Source: Betaproteobacteria bacterium (GTDB lineage Bacteria; Pseudomonadota; Gammaproteobacteria; Burkholderiales; SHXO01). Taken from it: DNA of 64,000 bases. The position numbers and the translations under genes are program-made. The notes under the pieces were generated by a model. The model was not told the origin of the DNA, made no database searches, and was given only the letters and a program-made list of their open reading frames with translations. Location: positions 1 to 64,000 of the forward strand of contig JANXRW010000157.1 of assembly GCA_025356655.1 (NCBI GenBank), given 5' to 3'. Positions 38,101 through 45,636 of the stretch are shown one piece after another. Each line of letters starts with the position of its first letter. Positions within the stretch are counted from its first letter, which is position 1.

Positions 38101-41100
38101 TGATCGAGCCGCCGGCGCTGGCGATCGAGAGGCGCGCGCTGGGGTCGACCAGGAGCACGGCGCCGCCCTGGCTGTTCGAGCCCGAGCGCAGGAGGCCGGC
38201 TTGGCCGCCCGTGGAGAGCCGCAGCAGCGCGCCGGGGCCGATCAGGTAGCTGGGCGCACTGCCTGCGTAGACCCCCTCGGCTTTGACCGCCGCTCCGGCG
38301 GCCAATGTAAGCTTCCCGCTCGCCACGAGCAGGACTTCCGCAGCGGCGAGCGGATGAGCGGAACTATTGGCCACCAGCACATCCGTGCTCAGCACGTCGA
38401 CGCGCTGGCCGGAGCCGGTGGCTGCCTCGCGCCAGCCGCCGAGCAGCAGGCTCGACACGCCGGTGCCGAGCAACTGATCTACGGAAAGGGTGAAGTACGT
38501 CGTGTCCGTCGGCGCAGCCGCGAGGTCGTCGACCAGGCGCAGCCTCGGTGCCACCAGATCGAATTGGCCACCCAGGCCGCCCGTTCCCGGCGCGAAGGCC
38601 ACCTGGCCGTCAAGCGTAAGACCGGAGCCCTTAACCTGCACCGCGAAGCGACCGGCATCCTGCGGCAAGCGCGGCCGGTCGACGCCCGCGAGCGCGGCGG
38701 CCGCAGCGAAGAATCCGTTGCCCGATGTCTCGTTGAACTGCGACTGGCTGCGCAGAACCACGCCCGGCGTCAGCAGGAAACCGGAACTGCGCGCGTCCTG
38801 GACCGGGGTACCGGCCACCGCGCGATACCCCGCGATTAAGCTGGAGCCGTCCGCGGTCTGCTGGTTGGCCCGCGCGAGCCGGTCGGTTGTTCCCGCCACG
38901 GCGGTCAGCGCAAATCCACCGGGCAGCAGGGCGTAATGCGCGGGCAGGAGTGTGTAGGTGCCGGCCGGTAAGCCCGGCGCGCCACTGAGATAGACACTGT
39001 CGCCGGGACCCAAGCCGGACCCTGCGCCGTACTGGAAGTCACGGGGCGCCACACCGTTGACGAAGCCCGGCAGTACGGCCCAGGTCGTGCTTGCCGCGAG
39101 TACGTCGCGCGACCCGCCGGGCCCGGGGCTAAACTCGTAGGCGTAGAGATTCCCGCCCCCGGAGACATCTACCCGCGCGCCACTGTTAACGGTCACGCTG
39201 GCCCCAGTGAGTTCCACGGCTTTGGTGGGTGGCGTGGAAATAACCTGCGTGAAGTCCGCGTAGGCGTAGATCCACGTGTTGCCGTTCTGCGTGCTGCCGT
39301 AGGGGATGAGATGGCCATCGGCGGAAACCGACGTGAGGCTGCCGGCGGCAAGGGTGAGTGCCCCCGCGGCGTCGAAGCTGAGGGTCCCCAGCGGGGCCCT
39401 CAACACGGCGCCCTGTTTGATGTCGATGACCGCCGCGCTCACCGTCAAGCTGCCCCCTGCCGAGAGGGGGAAGGGGGAACTCGTCCCACCGCTGCCGGCA
39501 AAAGAGACCTGCGCCCCGGGGGCATCGATACGGAAGTTGCTGTTCGTGCTGGGGTAGACCTGCTGTGCCAGGAAGGCGATGTCCCCAGCGCTGGCCAGGC
39601 GACCGTCGACGCTGAGGGCCGTGGCCGTGCTGCCCTGCCCAGCGGGAGCGATCTCCACCCCATTGAACCGGATGTCCTGGCCGCTGGAGAGGCGGGTGGA
39701 GGCAACCGAACCGATGGTTACGCTGCCCGTCAGGTCCACGAGTTGGGTGGCTTGGACGTCGAGTGTGCTACCGCCAACCGGGGGGGTCGCGAGCCCCGCG
39801 CTTTGATAGACGGGATTGCTATTGCGCAGTTCCACATAGCCCGTGGTCGCCACGCGGCCGTCGGCCGGATTGGCGCTGCGGGCGAGCGACCCGAGCCAAG
39901 CGCTTACCGCGCTGTGATCCTCGCCGGCAGCCTGGATCAGCGGAGTGTCGAGGGTAAGTGAAATCCGGGGCGCGAACTCCAGATTGCTCCCCAGCACGAT
40001 ACGGTCGCGGGCCATCAAGCTGACACGGTCAAAGCCGCCTGCCGTGATGGCCGCGGCCGGGACCAACGCCATCCCGTTGACGCTCGTCTCGACGCCCGCG
40101 GGGGAGAGCGTGGAGGCCAAGCCGGCGGGAAGCACGCCGTTGCCATCCCCCAGGCCAAGACCGGCGGGAAGGCGGCTGCTGGGGTTCATGGTCAGTACGA
40201 GCACGCGCTCGGCCAGCCCCGTCCCCGCCGCATTGCGGGCGTAACCCACCAGATTCGACAGCGCGCCGGCGTCGTTTCCGGGCTGATCGGCCCGGTCGAT
40301 GGATAGGCTCAGGGTGCCGCCCGCGGCGCCGCTACTACCCGCCCGAGCGCGCAGCCGACCCGCGAGGAGAATTCCCTCGCGCGCACTCAGGCTGATGCTG
40401 CCCGCATTGGAGCCCACGGCCGTGGGCACCCGCTGCGTGAAAAGCCCCTGAGCAAGGGGCAGGTCCACTACCGCGCTGCCACCGGAGACATCCACCAGAG
40501 ATCCCGCCTGCGTGATCAGGTAGCCCTGATTCGCGGCAATGTTCACGCGCCCACCCGTGAAGACCGAACCCACCGCCGCGCCCGTGGCATCGGGGTAGAC
40601 GCTACCCACGCCCGCAGCATCGACCCGTGCCGTGTTGCCCAGGATGATCGCTTGGGTAGCATCAAAGATGACTTGGGTACCGCTCTGAGCAGCCGCGGTC
40701 ACGTCCTGGGAAGAGCCCAAAGTCAAGGAGAGCAGCCCGCCCGGGGCCCGGAGTGTCCCCAACAGGCTCACCTGATGACTGGCCGAGAGGTTGATACTCG
40801 CCCCCGGATCCACGGTGATGGAGGACTGGGCGTCCACGCGGACGCTGCCGTCGGCAGCATCGCTGAAGGTGTAGCTCGAGCGACTCGCACGCAGGCTGAT
40901 GCTCGTGGGCGCGCGTGTGACCGGCGCGCCGATGGCAGCCAGCGTCACCGCCTGGAACACACTGTCCAGGGCCGTCCCGGAGACCTGAAAGCGGGCGTCA
41001 GGGCGGCGCTGGTAGGTCTGCGCCAGGGGTTGGATCACCGCCCTTGTCACCACAACGCGATCGAGCCCGGAGATGCTGTATTGGGTAAACCCGCCGGTCT

Positions 41101-43861
41101 GAAAGAAGGTGGGATCGAGCACCAGCTCGCCCGGCAGGCCATCCGGGGTGCCGCCAAGGGTCAGGTGGCCTGCACTCAGGGTCAGACTGCCGCCCACCCC
41201 CGCGGAATAGGCGCGCAGCGCCCCGCCCAGGACCACGGTGCCGGTGCGCGGCGCCCCGGAGTCCACATCCTTGCCGGTGGCGGCGTCACGGTTGCTCTGC
41301 AGGGTAATGGAGCCCGCCGCGCCGGCGCTGAAGCTGCCGTTACTCTTTAACTGCCCGCCCCCGGAGACGTCGATGACGGAGCCCTGGCCCAGGGTCACCG
41401 AACCCAGAGCGATAAAGACGGCCTTGCCGCCGGTGATGTAAACGGGTGCCGGCGACGCGCCGGCGATCAGGTCGGCGGCGTCGTTCACCCAGCGCCCGGC
41501 GAGATCAAGCCGAACGCCGTCGGCGACGGTGATGCCGATGGTGCTCGGATCGGGGTTCAGTGGCGTGGCGCTGGCCTTGAGCGTCAGACTTCCGCCGGGA
41601 AGCGACAGGCTGCGTTCGACGCTCACGCGGCTACCCCAGAGGCTTAAGGAAGCGCCGGGCCGGAACGCAAGCGCCTGGCCGGGCAGGATGCGGATGGTGC
41701 CGTTGGTGTTCACGGACAGGACGGAGAGATCGGAGAGCTGGTCCGCACCGAGTAAGAGCGTGTCCTGGGCCAGCGAGGTATCGCCCACCGGACCGGCGCT
41801 CATGTCTCCCAACAGAACCCTGGCATTGAGGATTTGATTTTCGTCAGGCGGATTGGGGGCACTGCCCAGCGAAAGCGACGCCCCGAGGGGACGGCTCGCC
41901 GCCGTGCGTTGCAGAGCCCCCGCAATCACCGCGCCCTTGATACGGCCTGCGAGCGCAATGGACGGTGCGGAAATGCTTAGCTGGCCGGCACTCGCTCCCT
42001 GGGTGTAGCCTTGCTCGAAGGTGCCGAGCGCGAAGGGCATGTTGAAGGTTCTGGTCACACCCCACTTGGGATCGCTGCGCGTGATGCGATCGGCGAAACC
42101 GCTGTAGGCACGGTCGGGGGTGGCCACGGAAATGTCCACCACCTGCCCGTTGGAGATCAATTGCGTGGTCTTCAGGTAGCCCGCAAGGTACTCCACCCTC
42201 CCGCCGGAGAGGTCCACGGTGGCCGTGGGCTGGACGAGCACATTGCCCGTGGAGTTGACCGTCAGCGTGCCCCCGGTGGCCATTTTCTCCAAAACGGTGC
42301 GGCCGATTTGGCTGGCGTAGCCGGAGACGTCGGCCAGGCAGGTGCCCACCTGGCCGTTGCAATTCGCGCGCACGTCGAAGTAAACGGTCTGACCACGCAG
42401 AAAACTGCTCCGCAGCAAGGGTGAATTAGCGAGTTCGGGGCCGCGCAACTGAGCGGCAACGGAGTTGCGCGACATGCTGATCTGCGCCACCGCCTCGCCG
42501 GCACGCTCAGTGCTGGTGGAACCGCTGCCGATGCCGCTCAGGTCGATCAGCGCCTTGGGGTCCACCAGGACCAGGCGCGGATTGTCGGGCGTCTGGGTGC
42601 CCGGCAGCAAAATGGCCTCCAGGGTCATCGACGCATTGGGCGACACCACCCGGGCAGCGGACGCCACCCGCACTTGGTCGCCCTTCAAGACAATGACCGA
42701 GGGACGAAAGGTCTGCAGATCAGTGAGCGTGGCGGGGTCGTTGGATTCCGGCAGGATCACCGTGCTGCTGCCGCTACCCAGCGTCACCGTACCGCCCTCG
42801 GTGGGGCTGACGAAGTGGGTCGCGGTGTCCACTACCGGCGGGAGGCCACCGCTGCTGAGCGACTGGGCGCGCAGGTAAACGGATCCGTTGGCATTGACCG
42901 AGGTCGTGGCAAACACCAATCCGGATTGATTCACCGCCAGCCCCACCATGGCCACGTTGCCACGCCGCGACAGGATTCGACCGGTGGGCGCGTTCGTCAC
43001 CGTGCCCGTGCCCGTGGTCGCGGCCGAGACGCTGGCGGGCAGGCTGACCTGCGTGGTGCGGTCGTTGTCCACCTCCACCACGATCCCGCGCACGTTCGGG
43101 TCGCTGCTCGCGGCGAGATAAACCTTCTGCCCGGCCGCCAGGATCACCTGTCCATCGGGCGCGCTCAAGCTACCCGCATTGGAGACCACCGGGGCGAACA
43201 TCATCACCTTGCCGCCACTGGCGGTGGTGATGTTGGCACCCGCGTCCACCTGGATGTAGGCCTTGCTCCCGGGCGATCCCTGAACGCTGGTGAAGGCGGC
43301 CGCGCCGTCACGCGCGGAGAGGATCCCGGCCTTGAAGACGGTGGGGCTCAAGTCCAACGTGGAGACCAACAACGAGCCCACGTTGACACTCGCATGCTTG
43401 CCAAAAAGAATGCCGTTTTGATTCAGCAGGTAGACCTGCCCCCGGGCATTGATGCTGCCGAAAATAGTGCTCGCGTTCTGGTCGAAAATTCGGTTGAGCG
43501 CGATCCATGTGCTGTCCCGTTGGTTGAAGGTGATGCTCTCGCCAGCGGCCAGGTTGAAGCGGTCCCAGTTGAGCGTGGCCGAGGGTGCGGTCTGGTTGAT
43601 CACGAGCGACTTGGCCGTGGAGTTTCCCAACGCGGCGTTCGTGAACTGCAACTGCCCCAGTTTGTATTGCGGCACCAGCCCGGCGGGTATAGTTGGCGCG
43701 GCCGAGGCAACTCCCAGGCCCGCAGCGAGCAGCGTGGCGAGCAGGGTCATCCGCACGAGAGGAGATTTGCCCCGGGCGCTGTGGCTGCGGGCGCATTCGG
43801 GAACCGGGACCTTCATCTCATGCAGGCGGCTTTGTACCAGGCGATAGCAGCGGCTATTCAT
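32132..43861 (-). CDS. Giant filamentous-haemagglutinin-type exoprotein (TpsA)
   Basis: A 3909-residue secreted protein, the cargo of the TpsB gene just upstream. Residues 1-32 form an extended signal-peptide region (MNSRCYRLVQ...ARSHSARGK), followed by the leader ending near VASAA. The TPS secretion domain at about 55-330 contains LLNQNGILFG, the usual anchor motif. A long right-handed beta-helix of degenerate Gly/Ala/Val/Ser repeats follows. A Thr/Val-rich linker occupies about 2490-2600, and an alpha-helical repeat block lies at about 3345-3595. A DUF3739-like region at about 3610-3850 contains GGDINLFTPFGSVNAG. No PEP-CTERM signal and no CdiA-type toxin end are visible. The uniform frame over 11.7 kb argues for a functional gene. 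Confidence 0.95.
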   Translation of the reverse strand: MNSRCYRLVQSRLHEMKVPVPECARSHSARGKSPLVRMTLLATLLAAGLGVASAAPTIPAGLVPQYKLGQLQFTNAALGNSTAKSLVINQTAPSATLNWDRFNLAAGESITFNQRDSTWIALNRIFDQNASTIFGSINARGQVYLLNQNGILFGKHASVNVGSLLVSTLDLSPTVFKAGILSARDGAAAFTSVQGSPGSKAYIQVDAGANITTASGGKVMMFAPVVSNAGSLSAPDGQVILAAGQKVYLAASSDPNVRGIVVEVDNDRTTQVSLPASVSAATTGTGTVTNAPTGRILSRRGNVAMVGLAVNQSGLVFATTSVNANGSVYLRAQSLSSGGLPPVVDTATHFVSPTEGGTVTLGSGSSTVILPESNDPATLTDLQTFRPSVIVLKGDQVRVASAARVVSPNASMTLEAILLPGTQTPDNPRLVLVDPKALIDLSGIGSGSTSTERAGEAVAQISMSRNSVAAQLRGPELANSPLLRSSFLRGQTVYFDVRANCNGQVGTCLADVSGYASQIGRTVLEKMATGGTLTVNSTGNVLVQPTATVDLSGGRVEYLAGYLKTTQLISNGQVVDISVATPDRAYSGFADRITRSDPKWGVTRTFNMPFALGTFEQGYTQGASAGQLSISAPSIALAGRIKGAVIAGALQRTAASRPLGASLSLGSAPNPPDENQILNARVLLGDMSAGPVGDTSLAQDTLLLGADQLSDLSVLSVNTNGTIRILPGQALAFRPGASLSLWGSRVSVERSLSLPGGSLTLKASATPLNPDPSTIGITVADGVRLDLAGRWVNDAADLIAGASPAPVYITGGKAVFIALGSVTLGQGSVIDVSGGGQLKSNGSFSAGAAGSITLQSNRDAATGKDVDSGAPRTGTVVLGGALRAYSAGVGGSLTLSAGHLTLGGTPDGLPGELVLDPTFFQTGGFTQYSISGLDRVVVTRAVIQPLAQTYQRRPDARFQVSGTALDSVFQAVTLAAIGAPVTRAPTSISLRASRSSYTFSDAADGSVRVDAQSSITVDPGASINLSASHQVSLLGTLRAPGGLLSLTLGSSQDVTAAAQSGTQVIFDATQAIILGNTARVDAAGVGSVYPDATGAAVGSVFTGGRVNIAANQGYLITQAGSLVDVSGGSAVVDLPLAQGLFTQRVPTAVGSNAGSISLSAREGILLAGRLRARAGSSGAAGGTLSLSIDRADQPGNDAGALSNLVGYARNAAGTGLAERVLVLTMNPSSRLPAGLGLGDGNGVLPAGLASTLSPAGVETSVNGMALVPAAAITAGGFDRVSLMARDRIVLGSNLEFAPRISLTLDTPLIQAAGEDHSAVSAWLGSLARSANPADGRVATTGYVELRNSNPVYQSAGLATPPVGGSTLDVQATQLVDLTGSVTIGSVASTRLSSGQDIRFNGVEIAPAGQGSTATALSVDGRLASAGDIAFLAQQVYPSTNSNFRIDAPGAQVSFAGSGGTSSPFPLSAGGSLTVSAAVIDIKQGAVLRAPLGTLSFDAAGALTLAAGSLTSVSADGHLIPYGSTQNGNTWIYAYADFTQVISTPPTKAVELTGASVTVNSGARVDVSGGGNLYAYEFSPGPGGSRDVLAASTTWAVLPGFVNGVAPRDFQYGAGSGLGPGDSVYLSGAPGLPAGTYTLLPAHYALLPGGFALTAVAGTTDRLARANQQTADGSSLIAGYRAVAGTPVQDARSSGFLLTPGVVLRSQSQFNETSGNGFFAAAAALAGVDRPRLPQDAGRFAVQVKGSGLTLDGQVAFAPGTGGLGGQFDLVAPRLRLVDDLAAAPTDTTYFTLSVDQLLGTGVSSLLLGGWREAATGSGQRVDVLSTDVLVANSSAHPLAAAEVLLVASGKLTLAAGAAVKAEGVYAGSAPSYLIGPGALLRLSTGGQAGLLRSGSNSQGGAVLLVDPSARLSIASAGGSIIADATGTVTLQGSSIQSPAGAALRVGSAGISFAAAGVTPASTGVVLNATDLQALALSDLSLVSYGTVDFYTGPDGKLQVGGASLRSLQIDAAGLVGHGGGVVTLQAASLRLGNTGAGSDSASDLGTAQLRLVAGNVELFSAGSVTLQGFTDATVDAAGQILASGAGSFRQNGGSLSLLATRITAGAGSSYRVEALGALRTGFSTQTALSLPANTPGGSLTLKGPSIEQGGNIDLPAGLVSLEATTGDIVLDAGSRIAAGGFLRQYQGTTAAAAAGRVALTADQGSVGLLSGAVVDVSAQGGADAGQLILSAVHGTVQLDGTLHGAAVQVAGASLPALQGSLSLDLGSMAGTFGGLAQAGAEFTQAFSLRLRSGDLTLNAGVTAQNIDISLDDGNLAVVAKLDATGAKGGQINLFAGQQNASGKGSLTLETTAVLNAFSTLGSVDANGSGTQGAGGNVTLGIASSAGNPGPGQQILLKDGARIDVHEATNANPGQILLRAPRLNAAGASAGDGVAVSVTGTPVLQAGGGEVVVEAVKTYAPLATVGGVKIINTAKTGVVTVGFEVPLLGYSVSTKTTQVTQTTTTKVVSTAVTDPKTQKVATTTKPAVVTKTTSTPSTSVATDPGLAADAGSTTPVVSTDTPPATVSTTSSASGNSVTTTTVTVATTTTTTATRSFSAVYAASPDLDADNRAFMSNAPTILGAMAIPNAHLRPGVEVVSSGDMTVSVNEANSAAAGKRGWNLADWRYSVPGTSVQEPGVLTLRAAGDLSINGSITDGFSAKNVNLSQWALQGGDSWSYRFTGGAALAAANPLATLGTQAAKTQATKGSVIFSVARTGSDTDPALSLVRTGNGFINVSAALDVRVNSGAAVYTAGVPDATLVSGAFAHRGGSAGNDAGIWPTQGGAIRVSAGRDVVGTTPQQLVGAWLSESGVVNTNGDGTQTYTVNPAWWPVFSNYHPLISGTSTDPLKRGAEFSFAALGGGDVSVVAGGNLDNLSAAVVSNGRLTGTGPGDPTQTLVVRGGGDLSLRAGQDVISGVFYVGLGAGRVSAGGAISGHDLLDGGAVAVAYPIVALGQGQVQFNARNSAGLETVYAPTALPRGPSAPAAGDFFLYGATSGIAIASAGGDVVLDPSPRVLSALFPKDVVLAASRRLGTQIFPGTLTATAFSGDVVLNNSFDLAPSATGNLRLLAQGSVQGASTRILMADADPSQFLPIDQAVNANNPNGGFFALVDQPAADIIHHAPQLLHAGDTTDIALGTGTLTLTVPVQITANTGDVVGSASGPFAVLPKRAEITAGRDIRNLTLDIQHVATSDVTTLSAGRDVLFDTARGPTGLFTSNTSGISVGGPGQLLVMAGRNIDLGNAFGITSLGNLENPFLPDVGAAVTTLAGTTAMNTGAFASRYLLDPKLTTSAGHAQQAADYLSTLVTGGLPALAMTPSQASGLYAALPATLQSALLAQTDASRPGQLTARQILDFYATLPSATQQSVLLLAGVASPLKLYQRLPTSVQTSLGQALPATDGEALALLANASASDQRAALVSAYLPTALKTYLALPAALRGDLVAASGGAAPASDTQAAALFGLASPRLFQAALDLHELAAQGPLRVYQGLPSGLRSAVGGAVPLPATDAQALDSLYGLYQVLPATQQRAVLAFGALTSLPVSLQLPLLGGIVYQEARMAGAAAVQTGPEAYQPGYDAISTLFGTPAAGQGGNLNVFFSQIKTIRGGDINLFTPFGSVNAGVINTPADLAAAKGADLASVLGIVADRGLGARALSKLLLDAPLESPPSLGNAQSGSVNAVVGQDFLVNTSRVFTLAGGDILLWASQGNIDAGKGAKTAASAPPPLIRTDANGNTEVDLSGVVSGSGIGELLTVPGTPAGDVSLIAPKGEVNAGDAGIRAAGNLTIAALRVVGAENIAVGGVSVGVPVTVSTAVSASVAGAAASGAGASRQAEQATQSAAGGNGGRKLQFRPSFITVDVVGLGDEDFDRAGSR
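33080..33830 (-). repeat. Alpha-helical repeat block near the TpsA C-terminus
   Basis: Inside tpsA (residues about 3345-3595) the beta-helix pattern gives way to imperfect repeats of about 25-45 residues. They follow the scheme Y-x-x-L-P-x-x-x-Q-x-x-L with a later A-L-x-x-L, for example LYAALPATLQSALLAQ, LYQRLPTSVQTSLGQ and VYQGLPSGLRSAVGG. Roughly seven units can be counted. This is unlike the rest of the protein and may be a binding or retention module. Confidence 0.7.
36065..36400 (-). repeat. Thr/Val/Ser-rich low-complexity linker in TpsA
   Basis: About 110 residues of TpsA (about 2490-2600) consist largely of Thr, Val, Ser and Lys, including runs such as TTTTT. The coding DNA is a matching GT/GG-rich low-complexity stretch. 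It separates the long N-terminal beta-helix from the C-terminal third. It could be a flexible or glycosylated linker and could also be a slippage hotspot. Confidence 0.8.
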
Positions 43862-43922
43862 CGTCTCGGGCTCCGGGGGCTGGTGCGTTCTGGGTCAGGG
43901 GCCAGCTCTTTGGCGGCGGGCT

Positions 43923-45551
43923 TCAGAATTCGTAGGCCAGCTGGAACAGCAGCCGGTTCGTGTTGGCAGTGGTGCGCACGCCATCTTCCAGTACGTGCGC
44001 CAGATCCAGGCCGAGGGTGAATCCCGTGGAGGGCTTCAGGCGCAGGCCCACACCGGTGCTCAACAGGGAAAAGGAATACTGCTGGGGCGCAATGGGGTCG
44101 AGCACGCGTAGCCGGGCCCCATCGACGAAAACCAGCGCATAGCCGTTGGCGGTGCCCAGCCCCAGGCCGCGTGAGGGCGTGCGCAGCTCCAGCTTGGCGC
44201 GCAGCCCTATATCGCCTATGGCCTCGGCCTCCAGGTAGCCGCGCACGCTGTCCGCGCCACCGGCGACGAACTGCTCGTTGCTGATCAGAGGTCGGCTGGA
44301 GAATTGCCCGTTTACCGCGGCCACCACCACGAACTCCCGCGAGAGGTGCTGCTCGTACTGTAGGTCGGTGCGCAGGTGGAACCAGCTGGAGTCGGAATTA
44401 AACCGGTTGTTGTTGAAGTCCGCATCGTTGTTGCCGAGCAAGTGCCGCGGCGCGAAGCTGGCGCCGAAGGTGGCGCTGGTGGTGCTCTTCTCGCCGGCGT
44501 GGGAGAGTTGGACCTGGGCCAGTAGCGGGACGTAGCGGATGGGCGTCACGTCACCGGCTTGCCCGGGCACGGCCACCGTGCTGGTGAAATCCTTGTAGTC
44601 CGCACCCAGAGTAAAGGTGCCGTTGACGTCGCCCACCGGTTGGGCGTTGAAGATGGCGCGCACGCCGTAGATGTTGCCATTGCCCAGGACGTTCAGATCG
44701 CCCAGCGTTGCCACTGCGCTGCGCGAGCGCACGGCGTAGAAGGCGATGGCATTGGCGGTATGCGGCACGGGTACGACGTAGGTGCCACTGAGCGTACGCA
44801 CCTGGGTCAGATCCGCGGGCGTGGTCTGGTAACGCAGCGAGGCGCTGTGCTCGGCCTGCCATAGGTTGTCGTATTGGATCTGGCCCGACAGGCGCAGGGC
44901 CCGCGTGTCGGGGCTCGCGCGATTGTTCAGTTCCAGGCCGCCATGCAGCGGCAGTTTGTCTTCGACGCGTAGTTCCACATCCACGGTCCCGGGCGTGGCG
45001 CCTGCCTTGAGTACGGGCGTCACCTGGCGATCCGGCGTACGGTTCACCTCGCCCAATTGGCGCTGCACTTCCGGAAAGAGAGGAACACTGCCCACCGCCA
45101 ATTCGGGCACGCGGCGACGGATCTCGCCGCGATCGAAGTAGCGCGAGCCGGTAACCCTTAGCTCCGCCACCTTGCCTTCCGTGACCCGCAGGCGGACCAC
45201 GCCGCTTTGCACTTTCTGTTCGGGTACATCCACCAGCACGGTGGAATAGCCGGCCCGCTGGTAGGCCTGTTCCAGGGCTACACGCGCCCGCTCCACATCC
45301 TCGATGGTCTTGTCCTCGCCCATAAAGGGGTAGACGAGGCGCTCCACCTCGATCTCCGGGAGGCGGGAATTGCCTTCGACCTGGAATTCGAGGACGTCAA
45401 AATGGGGAATCGCCTCGGCGGCCGCGGCGATCGACGGAGGGGCCTCCCTGGCCAGTGCGAGCGAGCTCAGCCCGACGAACAAGAGCAGCAGCGTCCGTAG
45501 TGCCGGAGGCAAGAGGGTCAAATTCGATTTCACGATGGGTACGCCCCACAT
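43923..45551 (-). CDS. TpsB outer-membrane transporter (ShlB/FhaC/HecB family)
   Basis: A 542-residue Omp85-superfamily translocator for the adjacent TpsA. A signal peptide covers about residues 1-32. Two POTRA domains lie at about 45-125 and 126-200 (EFQVEGNSRLPEIEVERLVYP, then LRVTGSRYFDRGEIRRRVP). The 16-strand barrel follows, with the conserved VRGYLEAEAIGD loop-6 motif and a C-terminal Phe in LLFQLAYEF. I prefer the ATG at 45551. The tpsA gene starts 61 bp after its stop, so the pair is one unit. Confidence 0.95.
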   Translation of the reverse strand: MWGVPIVKSNLTLLPPALRTLLLLFVGLSSLALAREAPPSIAAAAEAIPHFDVLEFQVEGNSRLPEIEVERLVYPFMGEDKTIEDVERARVALEQAYQRAGYSTVLVDVPEQKVQSGVVRLRVTEGKVAELRVTGSRYFDRGEIRRRVPELAVGSVPLFPEVQRQLGEVNRTPDRQVTPVLKAGATPGTVDVELRVEDKLPLHGGLELNNRASPDTRALRLSGQIQYDNLWQAEHSASLRYQTTPADLTQVRTLSGTYVVPVPHTANAIAFYAVRSRSAVATLGDLNVLGNGNIYGVRAIFNAQPVGDVNGTFTLGADYKDFTSTVAVPGQAGDVTPIRYVPLLAQVQLSHAGEKSTTSATFGASFAPRHLLGNNDADFNNNRFNSDSSWFHLRTDLQYEQHLSREFVVVAAVNGQFSSRPLISNEQFVAGGADSVRGYLEAEAIGDIGLRAKLELRTPSRGLGLGTANGYALVFVDGARLRVLDPIAPQQYSFSLLSTGVGLRLKPSTGFTLGLDLAHVLEDGVRTTANTNRLLFQLAYEF

Positions 45552-45592
45552 CAAAAGGGCCACCCCCTGAGGAGCGGCCCGTCTTACCTGTC

Positions 45593-45618
45593 CCACCGGG
45601 ACCCGAAGGTCCCCGTGG
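45593..45618 (-). terminator. C(UUCG)G tetraloop hairpin upstream of tpsB
   Basis: In minus-strand RNA, CCACGGGGACC - UUCG - GGTCCCGGTGG forms an 11-bp stem with one mismatch and a very stable C(UUCG)G tetraloop. It lies between the stop of the binding-protein-like gene (45637) and the tpsB start. No T-tract follows, so partial termination or 3'-end protection of the upstream mRNA is the best guess. Confidence 0.55.
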
Positions 45619-45636
45619 AGATCCCGGCAACCGGTA

